A DNA stretch of 64,000 nt from JAIBJN01 sp963775505 (GTDB lineage: Bacteria; Actinomycetota; Thermoleophilia; Gaiellales; Gaiellaceae), in the NCBI GenBank assembly GCA_963775505.1, contig CAVZIL010000007.1, positions 496,001 through 560,000 of the forward strand, read 5' to 3'. Made by a program: the position numbers and the translations under genes. Below the pieces are notes generated by a model. The model did not search any database. It worked only from the letters and a program-made list of their open reading frames with translations, and was not told the origin of the DNA. Shown in pieces: positions 40,211 to 49,526 of the stretch. The stretch's first letter is position 1. Each line of letters starts with the position of its first letter.

Positions 40211-41686
40211 GTGTCCGAGCACACCGCCATCGCGCTGGAGACCCTGGCGTCTGCCGCCGGCGCGAACGAGATCCGCAACCCGGCGCCGGTCGCCGTCACC
40301 GACCTCGCCTACGACGCGACCCGCGTCAAGCCGGGAGCGCTCTTCGTCTGCGTGCCCGGGCAGCGCGCCGACGGGCACGAGTTCGCCGCGAGCGCGCTCG
40401 AGCGCGGGGCGGTCGCGCTCCTCGTCGAGCGCGTGCTCGCGCTGCCGGCGCCCCAGCTGGTCGTGCCGGACGCCCGCCTGGCGATGGCGCTGGCGGCCGA
40501 CGCGTTCTTCGGGAGGCCCACGCGCGAGCTCGAGGTCGTCGGCGTGACGGGCACGAACGGGAAGACCACCACCGCCTTCCTCCTCTACTCGATCCTCGCC
40601 GCGGCCGGACGCCGGCCGGGCCTCCTCGGCACGGTCGAGATGCGCATCGGAGGAGAGCGCCGCGCGGTCACGCGCACGACGCCGGAGGCGATCGACCTGC
40701 AGCGCATCTTCAGGGAGCTCCTCGACGCGGGCGACCGGAGCTGTGCGATGGAGGCGTCCTCGCACGGATCCGAGCTGAAGCGGCTCGTCGGCACCCGCTT
40801 CCGCACTCTCGTCTTCACCAACCTCTCCCAGGACCACCTGGACCTGCACGGGACGATGGAGGCCTACTACGACGCCAAGCGCCGGCTCTTCACCGAGCCG
40901 GACGTGGACGGGCGACGGCCTCCCGCGGCCGTCAACGTCGGCGACCCGTACGGGCGCAACCTCGCGGACGAGCTGCGCGGGCTCGGCGGGCAGATCCTCA
41001 CCTTCGGCCTCGCCGAGGACGCGGACGTCAGGGCGGAGGAGCTGGAGCTGACCCCCTCGACGACGAGCTTTCTGGCGGCCGGCCTCGCCGTCCGGCCGCG
41101 CCTGCGAGGCCGCTTCAACGTCGAGAACGTCCTCGGCGCGGTCGCGGCGAGCCGTCTGCTCGGGATCCCGGATGACGCGATCGTGCGCGGGATCGAGCAC
41201 GTCAGCGGCGTGCCCGGGCGGTTCGAGCCCGTTGACGAGGGTCAGCCGTTCGCCGTGCTCGTCGACTACGCCCACACGCCGGAGGCGCTCGAGAACGTCC
41301 TCGTCGAGGCGCGCCGGCTCGCGTCGGGCCGCGTGGTCTGCGTCTTCGGCTGCGGCGGCGACCGCGACCGCGCCAAGCGTCCGCTCATGGGAGAGGTCGT
41401 CACGCGCCTCGCCGACCGCGCGATCGTCACCTCCGACAACCCGCGGAGCGAGGAGCCGGAGGCGATCATCGACGAGATCCGCACCGGGATGGACGGCGAG
41501 GAGACGGTTGAGCCGGACCGCGCCGCGGCGATCGCGCTCGCCGTCGAGGAGGCCGGGGAGGGGGACGTCGTCGTCATCGCCGGCAAGGGCCACGAGCAAG
41601 GGCAGGAGTTCCGCGACCGGACGATTCCCTTCGACGACCGCGAGGTCGCCCGCGACGCCCTGCGGCGTCTCGGCGCGGAGGCATGA
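40211..41686 (+). CDS. murE: UDP-MurNAc-L-Ala-D-Glu: meso-diaminopimelate ligase
   Basis: 491 aa. Adds the third residue of the peptidoglycan stem peptide, using ATP. The P-loop is VVGVTGTNGKTTTAFLLYSI; TTPEAIDLQRIFRELLDAG and EASSHGSELKRLVG follow, with LSQDHLDLHGTMEAYYDAKR in the central domain and VLVDYAHTPEALENVL at the start of the ligand domain. SDNPRSEEPEAIIDEI carries the DNPR motif that selects meso-diaminopimelate over lysine. GTG start at 40211; the stop overlaps murF as ATGA. Confidence 0.96.
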   Translation: MSEHTAIALETLASAAGANEIRNPAPVAVTDLAYDATRVKPGALFVCVPGQRADGHEFAASALERGAVALLVERVLALPAPQLVVPDARLAMALAADAFFGRPTRELEVVGVTGTNGKTTTAFLLYSILAAAGRRPGLLGTVEMRIGGERRAVTRTTPEAIDLQRIFRELLDAGDRSCAMEASSHGSELKRLVGTRFRTLVFTNLSQDHLDLHGTMEAYYDAKRRLFTEPDVDGRRPPAAVNVGDPYGRNLADELRGLGGQILTFGLAEDADVRAEELELTPSTTSFLAAGLAVRPRLRGRFNVENVLGAVAASRLLGIPDDAIVRGIEHVSGVPGRFEPVDEGQPFAVLVDYAHTPEALENVLVEARRLASGRVVCVFGCGGDRDRAKRPLMGEVVTRLADRAIVTSDNPRSEEPEAIIDEIRTGMDGEETVEPDRAAAIALAVEEAGEGDVVVIAGKGHEQGQEFRDRTIPFDDREVARDALRRLGAEA

Positions 41687-42999
41687 TCCCGCTCCCTCTC
41701 GACGAGGTGGAAGTCCTGGCGCCAGGCCGGCTGGAGCACGCCCCGGGCGCCGAGCAGGCAACCGGCGTGACCATCGACTCCAGGAGCACGCGTCCGGGCG
41801 ACCTGTTCGTCGCCGTCGGCGGCGGGGTCGAGTTCGTGCAGGACGCGCTCGCGGCCGGAGCTGCGGCCGCGCTCGTGCCCGAGGACGCATTCGGGGCCCT
41901 CGGCGCGCTGGGGCGGGCGGTGCGGGAGCGCTCGGCCGCCAAGGTCGTCGCGGTCACGGGAGCGACCGCGAAGACGTCCACCAAGGACATCCTCGGGGCA
42001 CTGTGCTCTCCCCACGCTCGCACCGTGGTCGCCGAGGGCAGTCAGAACAACGAGATCGGGCTCCCGCTCACGCTGTGCCGGCTCGAGGAAGACACCGAGA
42101 TCGCCATCGTCGAGATGGGCATGCGCGGCCTCGGCCAGATCGCCGACCTGTGCGAGATCGCGCAGCCCGACGTGGGCATCGTCACCAGCGTCGGGCCCGT
42201 CCACCTCGAGCTCCTGGGGTCCGTCGAGCGGGTCGCGCAGGCCAAGGCCGAGCTCATCGAGAGCCTTCCCCCGAACGGCACCGCCGTCGTTCCGGCCGGG
42301 GAGGCCTACCTGGACCCCTATCTCACGCGCGAGGAACTGCGCGTCTTTCGCTTCGGCGAGGGGGGCGACATCAGCCTGAGCTACTTCGCCGCGCACGACG
42401 GCAGCGCGCGGATCCGGGTCGAGGCCTTCGGCCGTCCGCTCACACTCGAGTTCAGCTTCTCGTCGCGCTACAACGCCACGAACGCGCTCGCGGCGCTCGC
42501 CGCCTACCATGCGCTCGGCCTGCCCCTCGGGAAGGCGCAGAAGGGAGCCCGCCACGTCCAGCTCTCGCGCCTGCGCGGGGAGGAGGTCCCGCTGCCGGGC
42601 GGGGGCGTGCTCCTCAACGACTGCTACAACGCGAACCCGCTCTCGATGGCGGCCGCCCTGGAGCACCTCGGCGACCGGGCGGTCGGGCACCGGAAGGTCG
42701 CGGTCCTCGGCGACATGGCCGAGCTCGGGCCGGGGGCGCCCGCCTACCACCGTGAGGTGGGGGCGGCCGCGGCGCGTGCGGGTGTCGAGGTGCTGGTCGC
42801 CGTCGGCCCGCTCGCGCGGAACTACGTCCAGGGCGCCCGCGGTGTCCCGACGACGCGCTGGGCGCCGACGGTGGAGCAGGGACTGGCCGCGCTCCGCACG
42901 GTCCTCCGACCCGGCGACTGCGTGCTGGTCAAGGGCTCGCGGGCGATGGGGCTCGAGGTGATCGCCGAGGCCGTCGCCGTCGTCCCGGCGCAGGCCTAG
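41683..42999 (+). CDS. murF: UDP-MurNAc-tripeptide: D-Ala-D-Ala ligase
   Basis: 438 aa. Adds D-Ala-D-Ala to complete the pentapeptide. VTIDSRSTRPGDLFVAVGGG opens the N-terminal domain; NEIGLPLTLCRLEEDTEIAI, VEMGMRGLGQIADLCEIAQP and LLNDCYNANPLSMAAALEHL are characteristic. The ATP loop reads VTGATAKTSTKDILGALC, where the invariant Gly before Lys-Thr is Ala. Either the loop tolerates this or the base call is wrong. The ATG overlaps murE by four bases. Confidence 0.94.
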   Translation: MIPLPLDEVEVLAPGRLEHAPGAEQATGVTIDSRSTRPGDLFVAVGGGVEFVQDALAAGAAAALVPEDAFGALGALGRAVRERSAAKVVAVTGATAKTSTKDILGALCSPHARTVVAEGSQNNEIGLPLTLCRLEEDTEIAIVEMGMRGLGQIADLCEIAQPDVGIVTSVGPVHLELLGSVERVAQAKAELIESLPPNGTAVVPAGEAYLDPYLTREELRVFRFGEGGDISLSYFAAHDGSARIRVEAFGRPLTLEFSFSSRYNATNALAALAAYHALGLPLGKAQKGARHVQLSRLRGEEVPLPGGGVLLNDCYNANPLSMAAALEHLGDRAVGHRKVAVLGDMAELGPGAPAYHREVGAAAARAGVEVLVAVGPLARNYVQGARGVPTTRWAPTVEQGLAALRTVLRPGDCVLVKGSRAMGLEVIAEAVAVVPAQA

Positions 43000-43014
43000 G
43001 CTTAGGCCCCAGCT

Positions 43015-44037
43015 ATGGTCGAAGTCTTGCTCGCAGGGGTGCTGGCGATGGTGATCTCCATCCTCAGCGGCCCGAAGTTCATCGACTTCCTGCGGAAGAA
43101 CGAGTTCGGCCAGCAGATTCGCGAGGAGGGGCCCAAGGGCCACGTCGTCAAGCAGGGAACGCCCGCCATGGGCGGTCTCCTGATCATGGTCTCGATGGCC
43201 GTGCCCTTCCTGATCTTCTCGAGCCGGACCGTGCCGGCCGTCACCGCCTTCTTCGTCGCGCTCGGCTGTGCGGCGATCGGCTTCGTGGACGACTGGACAA
43301 AGGTCTCGCGCCGCCGGTCGCTCGGCCTCGCCGGCCGCTGGAAGCTCCTCTGGCTCGGCGGCATCACGGTCGTCGTCGGCTTCGTCGCGGCCCGGGGGCT
43401 CGACGACCCGCTGACCACCGACGTCTACCTCCCGCTCATCGACGTCGACCTGCCGCTCGGGTGGGGCTGGTACGTCCTCCTCTACTTCATCATCGCGGGC
43501 TTCGCGAACGGCGTGAACCTGACGGACGGCGTGGACGGGCTCGCGGCAGGGACGACGACGATCTCGCTGCTCACCTACACGGCCATGAGCCTGGTGGCCG
43601 CCCTCGCCTCGATCCGCGCCGTCGGACGCGCCGACCAGGTCGACCTCGACCTTGCCATCCTCGGCGCGAGCCTGATCGGGGCCTCGATCGGCTTCCTCTG
43701 GTACAACGCCTTCCCCGCGCAGGTCTTCATGGGGGATACCGGCTCGATGGGCCTCGGCGGCGCGATCGCGGCCTTCGCGATCATGACGAAGACCGAGTCG
43801 CTGCTCATCTTCATCGGCGGGATCTTCGTGATCGAGGCGCTCTCGGTGATCGTCCAGGTCGTCAGCTTCAAGTGGTTCGGGAGGCGCGTCCTCCTCATGG
43901 CGCCGCTCCACCACCACTTCGAGATGAAGGCCTGGTCGGAGACACGGATCATGGTCCGCTTCTGGATCGTCACGGCGATTCTCTGCGCCTGCGGGTTCGT
44001 CCTCTACTATCGCTACTCGTCCGAGTTTGCTTCCTGA
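43015..44037 (+). CDS. mraY: Phospho-MurNAc-pentapeptide transferase
   Basis: 340 aa, about ten membrane helices. Transfers phospho-MurNAc-pentapeptide to undecaprenyl phosphate, making lipid I. Motifs: GHVVKQGTPAMGGLLIMVSM, AIGFVDDWTKVSRRRSLGL with the catalytic Asp pair, FANGVNLTDGVDGLAAGT, FMGDTGSMGLGGAIAAFAI and the His cluster APLHHHFEMKAWSE. The ATG at 43015 follows murF by 15 bases; the end overlaps murD by 11 bases. Confidence 0.97.
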   Translation: MVEVLLAGVLAMVISILSGPKFIDFLRKNEFGQQIREEGPKGHVVKQGTPAMGGLLIMVSMAVPFLIFSSRTVPAVTAFFVALGCAAIGFVDDWTKVSRRRSLGLAGRWKLLWLGGITVVVGFVAARGLDDPLTTDVYLPLIDVDLPLGWGWYVLLYFIIAGFANGVNLTDGVDGLAAGTTTISLLTYTAMSLVAALASIRAVGRADQVDLDLAILGASLIGASIGFLWYNAFPAQVFMGDTGSMGLGGAIAAFAIMTKTESLLIFIGGIFVIEALSVIVQVVSFKWFGRRVLLMAPLHHHFEMKAWSETRIMVRFWIVTAILCACGFVLYYRYSSEFAS

Positions 44038-45274
44038 GAGGGTTTTGGTGGTCGGTCTCGCCCGCTCGGGCGAGGCGGCGGCGCTTGCGCTCGCACGACG
44101 CGGCGTGCGGGTCGTCGGCGTCGACCAAAACGCGGAGCTCGACCCCGGGAGGCTTCGCGAGAGCGGCGTCGAAGTCGTCCTCGGCGCGGATGACCCCGCG
44201 CTCGTCGACGACGTGGACCTGCTGGTCAAGAGCCCCGGTGTTCCGAGCGAGGCGCCCCTCGTGGCGGCCGCGCGCGCCCGCGGCCTGGCGGTTTGGAGCG
44301 AGGTCGAGCTCGGCTCGCGGATCCTGCCGAACCCGCTGCTCGGGGTCACGGGGACGAACGGCAAGACGACGACGTGCGAGCTTCTCGGGGAGATCTTCCG
44401 CGCAGCCGGCCGGCCGGTGGCCGTCGCGGGGAATGTGGGGAGGCCGCTGACCGGGCTCGACGGCGCGATTGCCGAGGACGCCTGGATCGTCTGCGAGCTC
44501 TCCAGCTTCCAGCTCGAGGACATCGAGGAGCTGCGGCCGCGCGTGGCCGTGCTGCTGAACGTCACGCCCGACCACCTCGACCGGCACGGAAACCTCGACG
44601 CCTACCGCGCGGCGAAGCTCCGCATCTTCGAGAACCAGGAGCCCGACGACGTCGCGGTCGTGCCGCTCGGCTTTCCCGAGATCCCGGGACGGGCGCGCCG
44701 GGTGGAGTTCACTGCGCGGGACCCGCTCCCGGCGGAGCCGCGCGTCCCCGGCGAGCACAACCGCGAGAACGCCGCGGCTGCCACGGCCGCCGCGCGGGCA
44801 GCCGGGATCGAGGACGAGGCTGTCGCCAAAGCGCTGCGGTCCTTCGCCGGCGTACCCCACCGGCTCGAGCTCGTCCGCGAACTGGACGGCGTCCGCTGGG
44901 TCAACGACTCCAAGGCGACGAATCCGGAAGCCGCGGAGCGGGCCCTCGGCGCGTATCCGCCGGGGCTGCGCGTGATCCTGGGCGGCAGCCGCAAGAGAAC
45001 GCCGTTCGGCGGGCTCGCCGCGCGCGCCCGCGAGGCGGGCGTCTCCTGCGCGTACCTGATCGGCGAGTCGGCCGACGAGCTCGCGGAGGCGCTGGCGCGG
45101 GAGGGGATCCGCTTCCGGCACTCCGTCGACCTCGAGCGCGCGGTGGCCGAGGCGCATGCCGAGGCCGAGCGCGGCGAGGTCGTTCTCCTCTCGCCCGCCT
45201 GCGCGAGCTACGACCAGTTCGAGAACTTCGAGGAGCGTGGGGAGCGGTTCAGGCAGCTCGTGGAGGCGTTGTGA
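44027..45274 (+). CDS. murD: UDP-MurNAc-L-alanine: D-glutamate ligase
   Basis: 415 aa. Adds D-Glu to UDP-MurNAc-Ala. VLVVGLARSGEAAALALARR is the N-terminal nucleotide-sugar domain; LLGVTGTNGKTTTCELLGEI is the P-loop; NVTPDHLDRHGNLDAYRAAK and GEHNRENAAAATAAARAAGI belong to the central domain; VRWVNDSKATNPEAAERALG and ILGGSRKRTPFGGLAARARE to the C-terminal domain. The likely TTG start at 44027 overlaps mraY; a GTG at 44048 is an alternative that would trim the first strand. The stop overlaps ftsW as GTGA. Confidence 0.96.
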   Translation: MLPERVLVVGLARSGEAAALALARRGVRVVGVDQNAELDPGRLRESGVEVVLGADDPALVDDVDLLVKSPGVPSEAPLVAAARARGLAVWSEVELGSRILPNPLLGVTGTNGKTTTCELLGEIFRAAGRPVAVAGNVGRPLTGLDGAIAEDAWIVCELSSFQLEDIEELRPRVAVLLNVTPDHLDRHGNLDAYRAAKLRIFENQEPDDVAVVPLGFPEIPGRARRVEFTARDPLPAEPRVPGEHNRENAAAATAAARAAGIEDEAVAKALRSFAGVPHRLELVRELDGVRWVNDSKATNPEAAERALGAYPPGLRVILGGSRKRTPFGGLAARAREAGVSCAYLIGESADELAEALAREGIRFRHSVDLERAVAEAHAEAERGEVVLLSPACASYDQFENFEERGERFRQLVEAL

Positions 45275-46488
45275 GGCGGGCGGCCCGCGGCGGCCTCGAA
45301 TACCACCTGCTCGTGGTCGTCACCCTCGGGCTCGTCGCGTTCGGGCTCGTGATGGTCTACAGCGCGAGCTCTGCGCGGGCAACGCTCGCGGCCGACGATC
45401 CCGCCTACTACCTCAAGCGCCAGGGCGCATACGCCCTCCTCGGGATCGTCGCCCTCGTCCTCCTCTCCCGGACGGACTTCCGCCGGCTCCGCTACCTGGT
45501 CCCGCCGCTCCTCCTCACGAGCTTCGCGCTCCTCGTCGCGGTCCTCGTCCTCGGGACGCCGGTGAACGGCGCTCGGCGCTGGCTCACTCTCGGTCCCGCG
45601 ACGCTCCAGCCGTCGGAGCTCGCGAAGCTGGCGCTCGCCCTCTGGGTCGCGGCGTACCTGTCGCGCACGCCGACGCCGCAGTCGCTCCGCGAGCTGATCC
45701 GGCCGATCGGGGTCGTCTTCGGAGCAGCGCTGGCGCTCATCCTCGTCGAGCCCGACCTCGGCACCGCCATCGCGATCGTGGTCATGCTGGCCGCCGTCCT
45801 CGTCGTCGCCGGGACTCGCTTCTCCACGCTCGCCGGCGCCGGGGCCATCGGCGTCGCGCTCATCGCCGCCGCCATCTGGCTCGAGCCGTACCGGCGCGAG
45901 CGCATCCTCAGCTTCCTGGACCCGTGGCAGGACCCGCAGGGCGCGGGCTTCCAGAGCGTCCAGGCGATGCTCGCCCTGGGGTCAGGCGGCTTCTTCGGCG
46001 TCGGGCTCGGCGAGAGCGTCCAGAAGGTCTACTACCTGCCCGAGGCGTCGACCGACATGATCTTCGCGATCATCGGGGAAGAGCTGGGCCTCTTCGGCGC
46101 CTTCGCTGTCCTCGCGGCCTTCGTCGTCTTCGGCTACGCGGGGTTCAACATCGCGCTCGCCTGTCGCGACCGCTTCGGGAAGCTCGTGGCCGCGGGGCTC
46201 ACCGCGCTCATCTGCGGTCAGGCCGCCGTCAACGTCAGCGCCGTCATGGGCCTGGCGCCGCTCACGGGCATACCGCTTCCGTTCGTGTCGTACGGGGGCT
46301 CGAGCCTCGTCGTGATGCTCGCCTCCGTCGGCATCCTCCTTAACATCGCAGTGAACCATGCCGCCGAATCCACCGCTACGGTTCCTGATCGCCGCCGGCG
46401 GGACGGCGGGTCACGTCCTGCCCGCGCTCGCGGTCGCCGAGTCGCTGGGGAGTCGCGGCGCGTCCGTCACGCTCGCCGGTCGGCCTGA
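45271..46488 (+). CDS. ftsW: Division-specific SEDS glycosyltransferase FtsW
   Basis: 405 aa, about ten membrane helices. Polymerises septal glycan strands with FtsI. SEDS motifs: GLVMVYSASSARATLAADDP, NGARRWLTLGPATLQPSELA, LVEPDLGTAIAIVVMLAAVL, GGFFGVGLGESVQKVYYLPE, STDMIFAIIGEELGLFGAFA and GIPLPFVSYGGSSLVVMLAS. The GTG at 45271 overlaps the murD stop. The C-terminal tail is unusually basic and overlaps murG by 131 bases. The tail could be real or the result of an indel just after NIAVNHA, since a TGA sits one frame away at about 46351. Confidence 0.94.
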   Translation: MRRAARGGLEYHLLVVVTLGLVAFGLVMVYSASSARATLAADDPAYYLKRQGAYALLGIVALVLLSRTDFRRLRYLVPPLLLTSFALLVAVLVLGTPVNGARRWLTLGPATLQPSELAKLALALWVAAYLSRTPTPQSLRELIRPIGVVFGAALALILVEPDLGTAIAIVVMLAAVLVVAGTRFSTLAGAGAIGVALIAAAIWLEPYRRERILSFLDPWQDPQGAGFQSVQAMLALGSGGFFGVGLGESVQKVYYLPEASTDMIFAIIGEELGLFGAFAVLAAFVVFGYAGFNIALACRDRFGKLVAAGLTALICGQAAVNVSAVMGLAPLTGIPLPFVSYGGSSLVVMLASVGILLNIAVNHAAESTATVPDRRRRDGGSRPARARGRRVAGESRRVRHARRSA

Positions 46489-47425
46489 GTCGGTCGAGGA
46501 ACGGCTGGCGCGCTCGGCGGGCTTCGAGTTCGACGCCTTTCGGGTGGAGGGCCTCCCGCGCCGACCGGGGATCGACCTGGCCCGCGCGCTCGCCCGCGAC
46601 GCGACAGCCCCGGTCGCGTGCGTGCGCATTCTCAGGCGCCGCCGTCCCGCCGCGGTGCTCGGGGCCGGGGGGTACGTCGGGGGCCCGATGGTCGCCGCGG
46701 CCGGGCTCCTGCGGATCCCGGCCGCGCTCATGGAAGCGGACGCCGAGCTCGGGCTCGCGAACCGCCTTGCCGCTCCGTTCGCGAAGCGCATTTTCTGCGC
46801 ATTCCCGCTCGACGGCCGAGAGGCGCCGAAGTACCGCGTGGTCGGACGCTGCATTCCGGCGCGCTCCCGCCCGGTCGCCCGGGCGGATGCACGAGCGGCG
46901 TTCGGGCTTCCCCAGGACGGAGCGGTCGTGCTCGTCTTCGGCGGCAGCCAGGGGGCGAGATCGCTGAACGACGCGGCGCTCGCTGCCTTCGCGGAAAGCG
47001 GCCCTTCCGTCCTCCATCTCGCAGGCGAGCGCGACTTCCCCGAGCTCGACCGGCGGCCCCGGCGTGACGACTACAGGCTGCTCGCGTTCACCGACGAGTT
47101 CGGGGCAGCCCTCGCCGCGGCGGACCTCGTCGTCGCGCGGGCGGGCGGCTCCGTCTGGGAGGTCGCCGCGGCCGGGAGGCCGGCGCTGCTCGTCCCGTAC
47201 CCGCACGCGACCGCCGACCACCAGGAGAAGAACGCCCGCTACTTCGAGCAGGGCGGTGGCGCCGTCGTCGTCTCAGAGGGCGAGCTCGACCTGCGCCGGC
47301 AAGTCGAGGAGCTGCTCGGGGACCCCGCGCGGCTTGCCGCGATGTCCGAGTCGATGCTCTCCCTGGCGAGGCCCGACGCCGCCGACGTCGTCGCGGAGGA
47401 GCTGATCGCGCTTGCCCGAGCTTGA
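46358..47425 (+). CDS. murG: UDP-GlcNAc transferase MurG
   Basis: 355 aa. Converts lipid I to lipid II on the inner membrane face. The glycine-rich loop FLIAAGGTAGHVLPALAVAE opens the lipid-acceptor domain; VLGAGGYVGGPMVAAAGLLR follows. The donor domain has LVFGGSQGARSLNDAALAAF, LVVARAGGSVWEVAAAGRPA and LLVPYPHATADHQEKNARYF, the UDP-GlcNAc contacts. ATG at 46358, within the 3' end of ftsW; its own stop overlaps the murC start by 14 bases. Confidence 0.96.
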   Translation: MPPNPPLRFLIAAGGTAGHVLPALAVAESLGSRGASVTLAGRPESVEERLARSAGFEFDAFRVEGLPRRPGIDLARALARDATAPVACVRILRRRRPAAVLGAGGYVGGPMVAAAGLLRIPAALMEADAELGLANRLAAPFAKRIFCAFPLDGREAPKYRVVGRCIPARSRPVARADARAAFGLPQDGAVVLVFGGSQGARSLNDAALAAFAESGPSVLHLAGERDFPELDRRPRRDDYRLLAFTDEFGAALAAADLVVARAGGSVWEVAAAGRPALLVPYPHATADHQEKNARYFEQGGGAVVVSEGELDLRRQVEELLGDPARLAAMSESMLSLARPDAADVVAEELIALARA

Positions 47426-48614
47426 CGGCCGTCGTCTCTGGCTCGCCGGGATCGGCGGCGCCGGGCTCTCCGGCTACGCCGTCCTGGCCAGGGCCTGGGG
47501 TGCCGAGGTCTCCGGCTGGGACCGAAACGAGACGCCGTATCTCGAGCACGTCCGCGCCGCGGGGATTCCCGTCACCGTGTCGCCGGAGCCGCCCGAGCCC
47601 CCGAGCGGCGCGGAGGCCTTCGTGTCGACCGCGTACGCGGGCCAAGTGCCCGGACGCCGGCGCGCCGAGCTGCTGGCAGAGCTCGTCGCCCTGCGGCGCT
47701 CGATCGTCGTCTCCGGCGCGCACGGGAAGACCACGACCGCGGCGATGATCGCCTTCTGCCTCGACGCTCTCGGCGACGACCCCTCGTTCCTCGTCGGCGG
47801 CGTCGTCCCGCAGCTCGGCGGCAACGCGCGCGCGGGGGCCGGGTGGCTCGTCGTCGAGGGCGACGAGTCGGACGGGACGGTGTTCGACCTCCCGGCCGAC
47901 ATCGCGGTCGTGACGAACGTCGAGCTCGACCACCACGCGACCTTCGCCTCGACGGCGGAGCTCCAGGAGCGGTTCGAGCGCTGGGCCGCCGGGCTGCCGG
48001 CCGGCCGCGTGGTGTGGGGCCGAGACGTCGAGCCGGTCGACCTCGAGCTCGCCGTGCCCGGCGAGCACAACCGCCTGAACGCCGCCTGCGCACTGGCCGC
48101 GCTCGAGCTGGCCGGCTACGAGCGGGCCGCTGCCGCAGAGGCCCTCGGCGGCTTCCTCGGAGTGGGCCGCCGGCTCGAGGATCACGGCGAGGCCGGAGGC
48201 GTCCGCCTCGTCGACGACTACGCGCACCACCCGGCCGAGCTCGCGGCGACGATCGCGGCCGCCCGCGAGCTTGCGGGCGGGGGCCGCCTCGTCGTCCTCT
48301 TCCAGCCGCACCTCTATTCGCGCACGCTGCACCTGGGGCGGGAGCTCGGGGAGGCGCTGGCCGCGGCGGACGCGGCCGTCGTCACCGAGGTCTACGCGGC
48401 CCGCGAAGAGCCCGTCGTGGGGATCAGCGGCAAGCTCCTCGTCGACCGGCTCGGGGAGGTTCGCCCCGGGATGACGGTCGGCTGGGCTCCGGCGCTCCCC
48501 GACGCGGCCCGCCTCGCCGCCGGCCTGGCACGCACGGGCGGGGTGCTGGTCACCGCGGGGGCAGGGAACGTCGATACCGCGCTCCCGCTCCTGCGCGAGG
48601 AGCTCGAAGCTTGA
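47412..48614 (+). CDS. murC: UDP-MurNAc: L-alanine ligase
   Basis: 400 aa, shorter than the about 490 aa of E. coli MurC. Adds the first stem-peptide residue. LWLAGIGGAGLSGYAVLARA gives the nucleotide-sugar domain, IVVSGAHGKTTTAAMIAFCL the P-loop, VVEGDESDGTVFDLPADIAV and NVELDHHATFASTAELQERF the metal and substrate sites, VRLVDDYAHHPAELAATIAA and LFQPHLYSRTLHLGRELGEA the C-terminal domain. TTG start at 47412 overlapping murG. The stop overlaps the murB TTG as TTGA. Confidence 0.95.
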   Translation: MPELDGRRLWLAGIGGAGLSGYAVLARAWGAEVSGWDRNETPYLEHVRAAGIPVTVSPEPPEPPSGAEAFVSTAYAGQVPGRRRAELLAELVALRRSIVVSGAHGKTTTAAMIAFCLDALGDDPSFLVGGVVPQLGGNARAGAGWLVVEGDESDGTVFDLPADIAVVTNVELDHHATFASTAELQERFERWAAGLPAGRVVWGRDVEPVDLELAVPGEHNRLNAACALAALELAGYERAAAAEALGGFLGVGRRLEDHGEAGGVRLVDDYAHHPAELAATIAAARELAGGGRLVVLFQPHLYSRTLHLGRELGEALAAADAAVVTEVYAAREEPVVGISGKLLVDRLGEVRPGMTVGWAPALPDAARLAAGLARTGGVLVTAGAGNVDTALPLLREELEA

Positions 48615-49495
48615 AGGAGCACATCCCGCTCAGCCGGTACACGACGCTGGGAACCGGCGGGCCGGCGCGCTGGTTCGACACGCCGTCGACAGTCGACGAG
48701 CTCGTCTCCCGCCTCGCCTGGGCGGACGCCGAGGGACTCCCCGTCGCCGTCGTGGGCCTGGGCTCCAACCTCCTTGCCGCCGACGAGGGGTTCCCCGGGG
48801 TCGTGCTGAAGCTCGCCGGCGACCTTGCGCGCGCGGAGGCCGTCGACGGGGGGCTCGTGGCCGGCGGGGGAGCCCCGCTCGCCGTCTGCCTGCACCGGGC
48901 GAGAGCCGCTGAGCTGGGCGGGATCGAGTTCGTCTGTGCGATCCCGGGAACCGTCGGCGGCGGCGTCTGGATGAACGCGGGCGCCTACGGAGGCGACATC
49001 GCCGCCGTCCTGCGGCGAGCGCTCGTTGCCGACGCGTCCGGCGCCCGCTGGCAGACGCCGGCCGAGATCGGCCTCAGCTATCGCTCGTCGGGCCTTCGGC
49101 AAGGCCAGGTCGTCGCGTCGGCGGAGCTCGCGCTCGAGCCCCGACCGCCGGGGGAGATCAAGGAGACGGTCGTCGCCATGCAGACGAAGCGGAAGGCCGC
49201 CCAGCCGACGAACAAGCGGACGTTTGGAAGCGTCTTCAAGAACCCGGAGCACGAACTGACCGCGGGGCGCATGCTCGAGGCCTGCGGCCTGCGCGGCTTC
49301 AGGAGCGGCGGCGCGCAGATCTCGCCGAAGCACGCCAACTTCATCGAGAACGCCGGGGAGGCGAGGTCCGCCGACGCGATCGCGCTCATCTCCGAGGCGC
49401 GGCGCCGCGCCCTCGAGCAGTTCGGCGTCGTTCTCCAGCCCGAGGTCCAGCTGCTCGGCCCGATCCGGATTCCGCCACTCGACGTCAAGAGGTAG
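48611..49495 (+). CDS. murB: UDP-N-acetylenolpyruvoylglucosamine reductase
   Basis: 294 aa. FAD enzyme that reduces enolpyruvyl-UDP-GlcNAc to UDP-MurNAc. IPLSRYTTLGTGGPARWFDT and VVGLGSNLLAADEGFPGVVL bind FAD; FVCAIPGTVGGGVWMNAGAY and the GLSYRSSGLRQGQVV segment follow; TFGSVFKNPEHELTAGRMLE holds the catalytic Ser; GGAQISPKHANFIENAGEAR and the Glu in VVLQPEVQLLG finish the site. The short length fits type II MurB. TTG start coupled to murC. Confidence 0.95.
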   Translation: MKEHIPLSRYTTLGTGGPARWFDTPSTVDELVSRLAWADAEGLPVAVVGLGSNLLAADEGFPGVVLKLAGDLARAEAVDGGLVAGGGAPLAVCLHRARAAELGGIEFVCAIPGTVGGGVWMNAGAYGGDIAAVLRRALVADASGARWQTPAEIGLSYRSSGLRQGQVVASAELALEPRPPGEIKETVVAMQTKRKAAQPTNKRTFGSVFKNPEHELTAGRMLEACGLRGFRSGGAQISPKHANFIENAGEARSADAIALISEARRRALEQFGVVLQPEVQLLGPIRIPPLDVKR

Positions 49496-49526
49496 GACCG
49501 GGCCGGCGCGCGGCGAACTCGGCTGC

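Noticed and set aside
41266..44565. 1099-aa minus-strand frame across murE, murF and mraY
   Set aside because: It runs antisense to well-supported essential genes and has low-complexity, highly charged sequence without any recognisable motif.
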